DNA of 5,127 bases from an uncultured Legionella sp. (GTDB lineage: Bacteria; Pseudomonadota; Gammaproteobacteria; Legionellales; Legionellaceae), in contig CAISKC010000137.1 in the NCBI GenBank assembly GCA_903885895.1, positions 1-5,127 of the forward strand, given 5' to 3'. Under the pieces are notes generated by a model, which worked only from the letters and a program-made list of their open reading frames with translations, was not told where the DNA came from and searched no databases. The translations under genes and the position numbers were made by a program. How positions within the stretch are numbered: position 1 is the first letter of the stretch; every line of letters starts with the position of its first letter. Shown one piece after another: positions 1-5,127 of this stretch.

Positions 1-120
1 ACCTGACAACCACACCTTAGTATTCGTGACGCGCCTCCTCAGCACGAACGGATCGGAGGAAACATAAATATTTTTTCTAAATCTGTCAATTAACTTTAAA
101 ATTTCGCTACCAGACAGCAT
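1..120 (-). CDS. Possible 5' part of an unidentified protein gene, cut by the left window edge
   Basis: A minus-strand frame starting with ATG at 120 stays open for 40 codons to the window edge. It begins MLSGSEILKLIDRFR and continues with a mixed, soluble-looking sequence rich in basic residues and containing the run RRR. I do not recognise a family. The frame is also open upstream to a TAA near 155, and a TTG two codons before the ATG is an alternative start. The only purine-rich ribosome-site candidate (GAAGGA, near 140-145) is about 12 bases from the TTG and 18 from the ATG, so the start is poorly supported. Arginine is written mostly AGA and AGG, unlike the CGN preference in rlmKL next door, which may mean a different origin or simply no coding function. 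It would lie about 100 bases downstream of rlmKL in the same direction. Forty open codons can occur by chance, so this is tentative. Confidence 0.3.
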   Translation of the reverse strand, partial: MLSGSEILKLIDRFRKNIYVSSDPFVLRRRVTNTKVWLSG

Positions 121-154
121 GCTCAAATTTTGGATAGATCCTTCAGAACGTCGT

Positions 155-187
155 TACACTCCTTTGTCCACCCTACACTCCTTTTGT
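155..187. repeat. Two tandem copies of an 11-base direct repeat, 19-base period
   Basis: TACACTCCTTT occurs at 155-165 and again at 174-184, each followed by GT or TGT, giving near-identical units of 13 and 14 bases. The start-to-start distance is 19 bases, a little under two helical turns, as expected for two protein sites on nearly the same face of DNA. Read on the minus strand each unit is ACAAAGGAGTGTA-like, so it also contains an AAAGGAG ribosome-site-like core, but neither copy sits correctly before a start codon. The pair lies in the gap between the rlmKL stop and the possible gene at the left edge. A regulatory role is inference only. Confidence 0.45.
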
Positions 188-222
188 ATTACTTTATGAG
201 GGGATACATCAGGTCTCGAAGC

Positions 223-2412
223 CTAAGAGTGTGCTTTAGTCTTCGCTTGCAACATGAAGCACTGATGGATTTTTGTATTGCGCTTGAAGTCGATATCAAT
301 GGTTTCTGCAGTAATGTCTTGCACGATATAATCTTCTGCAACGCTTGGACTTAAATCAAAACGACGTAAATTCGTTGAAAAATATAAGATCCCTTTTGGA
401 CTCAATAATGCCATGCACGCGCGAATAAGCTGTTCGTGGTCACGCGCAACATCTAAGGTTTGCTGCATACGTTTCGAATTCGAAAAACTAGGCGGATCTA
501 AGAAAATCACATCAAATCGATCCTTCGTCACTTGCAACCATTCCAAACAATCATAATGCACAAATTGATGCTTGCCCAAAGACAGGTTATTTAAACGAAA
601 ATTTTCTTCGGCCCAATTCAAATAGGTTTGCGATAGATCCACATTGGTGGTCAACGCACCTGCCGACGCAGCATGAACGCTGGCTGAAGCCGTATAACAA
701 AAACAATTCAAAAAACGAGTGCCGGGTTGAAGCTGAGCAAAACGCAAACGTAGTAAACGATGATCTAAAAACAAGCCCGTATCTAAATAATCATGAAGAT
801 TCACGCGCAGTTTCACTTGTCCTTCCGTGACGGTCATCCATTCGCGCTGCTCGGACAATTTTTCATATTGTTGCGTGCCGCGTTGACGAACCCGCTGTTT
901 CACAATAATCTGCTTTGGCGGCAGCTGTAAGACCTCAGGCACCGCACGCAGCACATCCTGACGCCTTAACTCAGCTTTGGCTTCATCGACCGTGGAAGGA
1001 GGCGCATATTCCTGTAATACAGCATGATCTTGATATAAGTCGATGGCATAAGCATATTCTGGTAAATCCGCGTCATAGACACGATAACAAGTCACATTCG
1101 TGCGCTGCGCCCAGGAACGTAAATGTTTATAATTCTTCAGCAAACGGTTCGCAAACATCTGCGCGCTTTCTGACAAAGGTTTGACTGGCGCATCGCTTTG
1201 TAAGCGATTGTTCGGATGCAAATCCATACAATATAAATGGCAAGCCAGAGGACCATTATAAAATCGGTACTGCTTATGTGAACGCAAACCTGTCGCTTTG
1301 GCCAAACGTGGGCTGGTGGTCAAAATTCCCACTTGCCAATTAACAAACCCTCGATGTAACACCGTACCTAACATGGCATAAAGCGGCAATAAAGAGTCCT
1401 CATCGCTGATCCGCTCTCCGTAAGGTGGGTTACACAGCACCAATCCTCGCGGTTGATCGGCGCGAATATAATCTGGATCCAAATCTTGCACATTCCACTG
1501 CGTAAACCCTGCTACACCAGCACGCTGCGCGTTCTCTTCTGCCTTAGCAATCACGCTCGGATCGCTGTCCGAACCATGTAAGATGATTTTAGGCAATGTC
1601 TGCTTTTGTGCAGCCTGGTTGCGGCATGCTTCCCATAATGGTTCATCGTGGCCAGACCAAGCGGCAAACGCCTGATCTTGTCTTAATAAGCCTGGCGCCA
1701 TATTGGCTGCGACCATCGCCGCTTCAATGACCAATGTTCCCGATCCACAACATGGATCGAGGAAACCGTACTCATCATGACCTTGTTCGGATTTAGATGC
1801 CGTGTCTGATGGGAGGGGCCCCTCGTGATGAAGAGTTAGATGTGAGGACCATTTAGCACGCATCAGCATGGCTGCTGCAACCGTTTCTTTCAACGGCGCT
1901 TCTCCCGTTGCCAAACGGTAACCGCGTTGATGCAAACTGTATCCCACCAAATCCAAATACACGGATACACTATCTTGTTTCAAATAGGCTCGCAAACGCA
2001 GATCTGGATTTTCGCGGTCAATAGTAGGACGTGCTAAATGATGGTCGCGACAAAAATCGACCAAGCCATCTTTGATGATCTGCGCTCCAAACATTGAATT
2101 ACGGAACGTTTCAGAATGACCTTGAAAATGAATGGCAACACTGGACTGCGGGTCAAACATCGTTTGCCATGCAAATTGTCGACTAGCGCTCAACAACGCT
2201 TGTGGATCAGGCGCTTCACACGTAAACAAATGCAGTAAGACGCGATTGGCAATCCTAGACCATAAACTAATTTGATAAATCGCCTCAAGAGTAGCCTGCC
2301 CCGCAATGCCTTGCGGGCTCACTTTCACATTCGTTATATCCCAGGGCTCAAGCTCTTCGGCTAATAAATATTCCAAGCCCTTCGGACAAGTAACTAAAAT
2401 GGCATGACGCAT
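223..2412 (-). CDS. rlmL: Fused 23S rRNA (guanine) methyltransferase RlmKL
   Basis: A cytoplasmic two-enzyme fusion using S-adenosylmethionine. In the family the N-terminal half (RlmL) makes m2G2445 and the C-terminal half (RlmK) makes m7G2069 in 23S rRNA during 50S assembly. The protein has 729 residues against about 702 in E. coli. An N-terminal THUMP-type RNA-binding region (about 45-165, ending LHQRGYR) is followed by the RlmL methyltransferase with motif I DPCCGSGT (219-226), acidic SDSD (281-284) and catalytic NPPYGER (328-334). The RlmK half shows FLDHR (548-552), motif I FCYTASASVH (571-580), VD (591-592) and DPPSFSNSK (639-647). Motif I reads YTA where I recall YTG in E. coli, probably a tolerated change. 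About 20 extra residues lie between W188 and F217. The ATG overlaps the TAA of the upstream permease gene by one base and has no strong ribosome site of its own, so coupled translation is likely. All catalytic motifs are intact; identification is secure. Confidence 0.97.
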   Translation of the reverse strand: MRHAILVTCPKGLEYLLAEELEPWDITNVKVSPQGIAGQATLEAIYQISLWSRIANRVLLHLFTCEAPDPQALLSASRQFAWQTMFDPQSSVAIHFQGHSETFRNSMFGAQIIKDGLVDFCRDHHLARPTIDRENPDLRLRAYLKQDSVSVYLDLVGYSLHQRGYRLATGEAPLKETVAAAMLMRAKWSSHLTLHHEGPLPSDTASKSEQGHDEYGFLDPCCGSGTLVIEAAMVAANMAPGLLRQDQAFAAWSGHDEPLWEACRNQAAQKQTLPKIILHGSDSDPSVIAKAEENAQRAGVAGFTQWNVQDLDPDYIRADQPRGLVLCNPPYGERISDEDSLLPLYAMLGTVLHRGFVNWQVGILTTSPRLAKATGLRSHKQYRFYNGPLACHLYCMDLHPNNRLQSDAPVKPLSESAQMFANRLLKNYKHLRSWAQRTNVTCYRVYDADLPEYAYAIDLYQDHAVLQEYAPPSTVDEAKAELRRQDVLRAVPEVLQLPPKQIIVKQRVRQRGTQQYEKLSEQREWMTVTEGQVKLRVNLHDYLDTGLFLDHRLLRLRFAQLQPGTRFLNCFCYTASASVHAASAGALTTNVDLSQTYLNWAEENFRLNNLSLGKHQFVHYDCLEWLQVTKDRFDVIFLDPPSFSNSKRMQQTLDVARDHEQLIRACMALLSPKGILYFSTNLRRFDLSPSVAEDYIVQDITAETIDIDFKRNTKIHQCFMLQAKTKAHS
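1813..1824. repeat. Perfect 12-base GC-only-core palindrome inside the rlmL insertion
   Basis: GAGGGGCCCCTC is a perfect 12-base inverted repeat with no loop. It encodes residues 197-200 (EGPL) of RlmKL and lies in the segment (about 1765-1848) that has no counterpart in the E. coli protein as I recall it. It stands out against the moderate GC of the surroundings. It may be a trace of an inserted element or chance in a variable linker. Confidence 0.4.
2300..2317 (-). other. Perfect stem-loop early in the rlmL coding region
   Basis: CCCGCAA (2300-2306) and TTGCGGG (2311-2317) form a perfect 7-bp, GC-rich stem with a 4-base loop. In the mRNA the structure falls about 95-113 bases after the rlmL start and covers codons 32-38. 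No T-run follows on the minus strand, so it is not an intrinsic terminator. It could slow early translation or be chance; no function is claimed. Confidence 0.4.
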
Positions 2413-3308
2413 TAGGCTTCTGCAATAGTGGGCAAACGTTGCAGGCGAGTTTGCACGTAGGTGCGTGAAATAGCAATGAGATTAAAGCACAAAATCACAA
2501 TCAATAAGCCGTGCAACCAAGAAATCGTCAAATACTGAAACACGGGAAGAATGATGGCAACACCAATACATCCACCCAAGCTTACCCATAAAATACGTTT
2601 AATCGGCATATGTGTTGCGTGCCGTAAAAACATGAACGTGGTCAACGGTTGTTGCATAGCGCCTGCGGTCATCATGATAGGGAAAGCTACCAAAGGGGAC
2701 ACGCCTAACACAAATAAGACCGCTTGCACCATCGCAAATAGTCCAATCCCTACTGACGTCAGCGCACCACAAAGCATCAGTCCAAAAAATCCTAGACACA
2801 ATTTCCAGGAATACAATGCCGTAGCAGTACCACCAACTGGTAATAGCCCTAATTCATTGCTCGCTAATAAACAAATGATAAACGTAAAACAAACCATCAT
2901 CGCCAAGCGCACGGTTTGTTTGCTCATGCGCGCAACGATACCGCCCCCTAATAAGCCGCCAACACAGGTTCCTAATACCAAAACCACTAATGTCGTCAGA
3001 TCGACCGCTACAAATTGCATAAAAAATAGGGACTCTATCGCACCGGGAATCAATTGCGCCCCATTATTCATGGCGGGGAGCTCTTCATCCGAAAAGGTGC
3101 CCAATATTTTCGCCAACGCAATATTGACCGCAAAACTACCCATACCCAAGGTATCGGAAATAAACGCCAAAACACCCGAGCCCAAAAGACGGACCTTATC
3201 TCTACGAGAGAGTACCACACGCGGTTGTTGGCGTAATTGATACACCATATAGCCACTCACTGAGAGTGTCAGAAATAATATACCGAAAATAATCGTGATC
3301 ATTACCAT
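2412..3308 (-). CDS. TSUP-family (sulfite exporter TauE/SafE-like) membrane permease
   Basis: A 298-residue integral inner-membrane protein with roughly eight or nine hydrophobic segments. The sequence shows the two-half layout of the TSUP family (Pfam TauE): a first half with GVLAFISDTLGMGSF (45-59), and a second-half counterpart with GALTSVGIGLFAM (181-193) followed by LGVSPLVAFPIMM (201-213). This pattern, with DTLG-GSF and the later SP-AAFPIMM-type segment, matches a subgroup usually annotated simply as permease or sulfite exporter. The substrate is unknown; family members are linked to export of sulfite, sulfoacetate or other small organosulfur anions, and none can be chosen here. Start ATG at 3308 is preferred to an in-frame ATG two codons later because GAAGGG lies 7 bases upstream of it. 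A promoter and dyad lie in the gap before it, and its stop overlaps the rlmKL start (TAATG). The family call is firm, the function open. Confidence 0.85.
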   Translation of the reverse strand: MVMITIIFGILFLTLSVSGYMVYQLRQQPRVVLSRRDKVRLLGSGVLAFISDTLGMGSFAVNIALAKILGTFSDEELPAMNNGAQLIPGAIESLFFMQFVAVDLTTLVVLVLGTCVGGLLGGGIVARMSKQTVRLAMMVCFTFIICLLASNELGLLPVGGTATALYSWKLCLGFFGLMLCGALTSVGIGLFAMVQAVLFVLGVSPLVAFPIMMTAGAMQQPLTTFMFLRHATHMPIKRILWVSLGGCIGVAIILPVFQYLTISWLHGLLIVILCFNLIAISRTYVQTRLQRLPTIAEA

Positions 3309-3315
3309 GGTTTAA

Positions 3316-3321
3316 CCCTTC
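3316..3321 (-). promoter_or_regulatory. Ribosome binding site of the TSUP permease gene
   Basis: GAAGGG on the minus strand lies 7 bases before the ATG at 3308. The spacing favours this ATG over the second one at 3302, which would be 13 bases away. Confidence 0.6.
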
Positions 3322-3345
3322 GTTTTGCTGTGTTTAAAGAACAAT

Positions 3346-3374
3346 ATTGTATCATGTTTTACAAAATACGTCCA
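3346..3374 (-). promoter_or_regulatory. Candidate sigma70-type promoter for the permease-rlmKL pair
   Basis: On the minus strand, TGGACG (3369-3374; four of six matches to TTGACA) is followed after exactly 17 bases by TACAAT (3346-3351; five of six matches to TATAAT). Transcription would begin near 3338-3340, leaving a leader of about 30 bases before the permease ATG. It lies in the only sizeable gap between the oxidase operon and the permease gene. Other ATACAAT-like boxes nearby (for example 3390-3396) lack a good -35 at proper distance. The call rests on consensus matching alone in AT-rich DNA. Confidence 0.4.
3349..3369. promoter_or_regulatory. Dyad symmetry within the promoter spacer, possible operator
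   Basis: The 21-base stretch has the symmetric layout GTAT-N2-TGT-N3-ACA-N2-ATAC, with 14 of 20 arm bases complementary around a central base. It fills the spacer between the candidate -35 and -10 boxes and overlaps the edge of each. A dimeric repressor bound here would block RNA polymerase. I cannot assign it to a known regulator; AT-rich chance symmetry remains possible. Confidence 0.35.
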
Positions 3375-3420
3375 TTGCATATCTGGTTCATTGTATAAAA
3401 AATGGAATGTATACTGCGTT

Positions 3421-4290
3421 TTACAACCAATACACAAAAATAAATAAGAACAACCAGACCACGTCCACGAAATGCCAATACCATGCGACCGCTTCAAACG
3501 CAAAATGACGTTCAGGTGTAAAATGACCCTTCATACAGCGTAATAAAATGACTATCAACATGATGGTCCCGATGGTCACATGTAATCCATGAAACCCGGT
3601 CAGCATGAAAAAGGTGGTCCCATAAATACCGGAAGCCAGCGTCAAATTCATTTTAGAATAGGCATCCGCGTATTCATGCGCCTGTAAGGATAAAAAGAAG
3701 ATCCCGAGTGCGATAGTGCAAGCTAATCCAATATTCAATTGCCAACGTTTATTGACTTTCAAGGCCCAATGCGCCCAAGTAATCGTGACCCCTGAGCTGA
3801 GTAAGATCACCGTATTGATCGCAGCCAATCCCCATGCACCCATGGCTTCTTGCGCACCAACAAATTCATTATTACCCGGATTAATCAGCAGCGGCCAAGC
3901 GGCTTTAAAATCCGGCCACAAAGTAAGATGCGTGGCCGGATAAATCTCACCGCCCATCTCTGGAATGGTCACATACCTCGACATAAATAACGCGCCGAAA
4001 AAGCCACCAAAGAAACATACTTCCGAAAAGATAAACCAGCACATTCCCCAACGAAACGATTTATCGACTTGAAGGTTATAATGCCCTCTTTGGTTTTCAT
4101 AAATAACTTGGCCAAACCAACCAAAAAACATGGTCATTAAAATAATAAAACCCAAAGTAAACAAATACGGGCCATACCAATCATGATGCAACCAAGATGC
4201 AGCACCTACTAAAATGGTCGTCAAAGCAGTTGAACCCACCAAGGGCCAATGACTAGGCTGTGGGACGTAATATCCACCCTGTGCACTCAT
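3421..4290 (-). CDS. ctaE: Cytochrome c oxidase subunit III (aa3-type)
   Basis: A 289-residue inner-membrane subunit of the haem-copper oxidase that passes electrons from cytochrome c to oxygen. Subunit III carries no metal; in the family it stabilises subunit I and supports sustained proton uptake. The sequence shows the seven-helix pattern of the full-length bacterial form. Family signatures are WFIFSE with the conserved membrane glutamate E90, QAHEY (203-207), TGFHGLHVTIGT (231-242) and the C-terminal WYWHFVDVVWLFLF (270-283). HPL-type residues near the N-terminus appear as SHWPLVGS (13-20). The ATG at 4290 is supported by AGGAG 7 bases upstream. The gene starts 10 bases after the ctaG stop, so it is co-transcribed with ctaD and ctaG. 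After its TAA comes a 112-base gap with no clear terminator hairpin. Length and motifs are complete, with no sign of damage. Confidence 0.97.
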   Translation of the reverse strand: MSAQGGYYVPQPSHWPLVGSTALTTILVGAASWLHHDWYGPYLFTLGFIILMTMFFGWFGQVIYENQRGHYNLQVDKSFRWGMCWFIFSEVCFFGGFFGALFMSRYVTIPEMGGEIYPATHLTLWPDFKAAWPLLINPGNNEFVGAQEAMGAWGLAAINTVILLSSGVTITWAHWALKVNKRWQLNIGLACTIALGIFFLSLQAHEYADAYSKMNLTLASGIYGTTFFMLTGFHGLHVTIGTIMLIVILLRCMKGHFTPERHFAFEAVAWYWHFVDVVWLFLFIFVYWL

Positions 4291-4297
4291 GTTCTCT

Positions 4298-4302
4298 CTC
4301 CT
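4298..4302 (-). promoter_or_regulatory. Ribosome binding site of ctaE overlapping the ctaG stop
   Basis: AGGAG on the minus strand lies 7 bases before the ctaE ATG and shares its first two bases (AG) with the TAG stop of ctaG. Ribosomes ending ctaG would release directly onto this site, favouring linked production of chaperone and subunit III. Confidence 0.7.
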
Positions 4303-4843
4303 AATTTTTGGCTCGATCTGTCACATCAAACAAAGCATATGCCAAAGTAATGATCTTAATCGATTTCGGCAAATCGGGATCAAGATGGAATAACAACGGC
4401 ATATCCATCCCCTCATGCCCATTCAATGTTTGCTGCGTAAAGCAAAAACATTCCGTTTTTTTAATATATTTCGCAGCGATGCCAGGCGTCACAGAGGGGA
4501 TCGCTTGCACCGTCATGCGCCGATTAGTTTTATTTTCCGCATAAAAGGCCAAACGTGCCACTTTTCCCGGATGAATACGGATCTCACGGGTCTTAGGATA
4601 AAACGCCCAGGGCACCCCCCCCGTATTCGTCGCAACAAACTGCACTACAATCTCGCGGTCTTGCACAATTTTAGCAGTTTTGGCATCGTAGGCTGTCGTA
4701 TCTAAAACCACTTTGCCATTGATACTCAACGCCTTGCACATACTATTATAAATGGGGACCAAGGCAAAACCAAAGGCAAACATCAGCAGCCCCGCAACGG
4801 TCAATATCCCAACTAATTTTGTATGGCGCCGTGGTCGTGACAT
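4301..4843 (-). CDS. ctaG: Cytochrome c oxidase assembly protein CtaG (Cox11 family, CuB copper chaperone)
   Basis: A membrane-anchored copper chaperone that inserts CuB into subunit I of cytochrome c oxidase. Counting from the ATG at 4843 it has 180 residues, normal for bacterial Cox11. A short basic N-terminus (SRPRRHTK) is followed by one membrane helix (about 10-32) with the rest in the periplasm. Family marks are VPIYNSMC with the conserved cysteine C36, the N-x4-PW motif (N73, P78-W79), the copper-binding CFCF (132-135) followed by TQQTL, and MPLLFHLDP (148-156). An in-frame TTG at 4855 would add four residues and overlap the ctaD stop (TTGA). I prefer the ATG, which has GAG 7 bases upstream, though AAGG lies 4 bases before the TTG. 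The coding strand has a run of eight G at 4615-4622 within the conserved NTGGVPW segment, and the frame is intact across it. It lies between ctaD and ctaE in one operon. Confidence 0.96.
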   Translation of the reverse strand: MSRPRRHTKLVGILTVAGLLMFAFGFALVPIYNSMCKALSINGKVVLDTTAYDAKTAKIVQDREIVVQFVATNTGGVPWAFYPKTREIRIHPGKVARLAFYAENKTNRRMTVQAIPSVTPGIAAKYIKKTECFCFTQQTLNGHEGMDMPLLFHLDPDLPKSIKIITLAYALFDVTDRAKN

Positions 4844-4851
4844 CGACGAAC

Positions 4852-5127
4852 TCAAATGACCTTAGGTGGCACAGTAAAGCTATGATAAGGCGGTGGCGAT
4901 GGCAAGGTCCATTCTAGGCCATGCGCACCTTCCCACACACGATTATCCACCTTGGTAGCCGCAGATTTATCTCTGACTGTACGAATCACATTGATCAAAA
5001 ATAATAATTGTGACAAACCAAAAATAAAGGCGCCCACCGTCACAACCATATTAAAATTGGTGAATTGCAACGCGTAATCAGGGATCCGTCGGGGCATGCC
5101 AGCCAATCCTAAAAAATGCATGGGGAA
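4852..5127 (-). CDS. ctaD: Cytochrome c oxidase subunit I, C-terminal end (partial)
   Basis: The last 91 residues and stop codon of the catalytic subunit; the start lies beyond the right window edge. Subunit I binds haem a and the haem a3-CuB site where oxygen is reduced and protons are pumped. The fragment opens with FPMHFLGLAGMPRRIPDY, the strongly conserved segment whose paired arginines contact the haem propionates in solved oxidases. Next comes the final membrane helix (visible residues about 27-49), a charged cytoplasmic stretch, and the family's typical ending GLEWTLPSPPPYHSF (70-84). The protein ends shortly afterwards, so there is no fused subunit III domain, consistent with a separate ctaE. 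The TGA stop abuts or overlaps the ctaG start region, placing it as the upstream gene of the same operon. The catalytic histidines are outside the window and cannot be checked. Confidence 0.97.
   Translation of the reverse strand, partial: FPMHFLGLAGMPRRIPDYALQFTNFNMVVTVGAFIFGLSQLLFLINVIRTVRDKSAATKVDNRVWEGAHGLEWTLPSPPPYHSFTVPPKVI

Noticed and set aside
2..67. Plus-strand frame open from the left edge to a TAA, as if the end of a converging gene
   Set aside because: Only 21 codons with no recognisable C-terminus, and it competes with a longer open minus-strand frame over the same bases.
34..76. CCTCC/GGAGG inverted repeat followed by a six-T run, resembling a plus-strand terminator
   Set aside because: The stem is only five pairs around a 16-base loop and the T-run begins 11 bases after it, which is too weak and too distant for an intrinsic terminator.
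130..354. Plus-strand open frame of 74 codons overlapping the end of rlmKL
   Set aside because: Starts at TTG, lies largely antisense to the well-supported rlmKL C-terminus, and has no family resemblance.
2551..3240. Long plus-strand open frame (229 codons) opposite the permease gene
   Set aside because: It is the antisense reading of a hydrophobic membrane protein, giving a low-complexity N/T/P/K-rich product with no domain; the minus-strand TSUP motifs explain the region.
3312..3503. Minus-strand 63-codon frame spanning the end of ctaE and the following gap
   Set aside because: It is out of frame with ctaE and most of its first half overlaps the conserved ctaE C-terminus; no ribosome site or family resemblance.
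4308..4705. Plus-strand open frames opposite ctaG
   Set aside because: They are shadows of the complete Cox11 frame, whose CFCF and PW motifs are intact on the minus strand.
223..5127. Search for a mobile element, toxin-antitoxin pair, CRISPR array or tRNA that might mark a new system
   Set aside because: The interval is filled by complete housekeeping or permease genes and short gaps; no spaced repeats, tRNA fold or transposase motifs were seen.

Overview
The window looks like a piece of a gammaproteobacterial chromosome with moderate, slightly AT-leaning base composition. Two observations support this. The 23S rRNA methyltransferase is a single fused RlmK-RlmL protein, an arrangement characteristic of Gammaproteobacteria. 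The right half carries an aa3-type cytochrome c oxidase operon in the order ctaD-ctaG-ctaE. The combination would fit an aerobic member of a group such as the Legionellales, but the genus cannot be fixed from this sequence. Every gene I can support lies on the minus strand, so transcription runs from right to left.

Right part (about 3421-5127): the end of ctaD (oxidase subunit I, cut by the window edge), then ctaG (Cox11-type copper chaperone for the CuB centre) and ctaE (subunit III). Spacing is very tight: ctaD and ctaG touch or overlap, and ctaE starts 10 bases after the ctaG stop with its ribosome binding site on that stop. The three products work together at the cytoplasmic membrane: CtaD holds haem a, haem a3 and CuB, CtaG delivers copper to CuB, and CtaE stabilises the catalytic core.

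Middle (about 2412-3420): a 112-base gap with a plausible minus-strand promoter and a dyad symmetry between its -35 and -10 boxes. It leads into a TSUP (TauE/SafE-like) membrane permease of unknown substrate. The stop of that gene overlaps the start of rlmKL by one base (TAATG), so the two are very probably co-transcribed and translationally coupled.

Left part (1-2412): rlmKL (729 residues), with an extra segment of roughly 20 residues just before the first S-adenosylmethionine motif, and then a 222-base tail. The tail holds an 11-base direct repeat and a possible start of another minus-strand gene running off the left edge. I see no convincing terminator, RNA gene, CRISPR array, insertion sequence or phage gene. 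Most of the window is ordinary housekeeping sequence; the points worth a second look are the promoter dyad, the RlmKL insertion and the left-edge reading frame.
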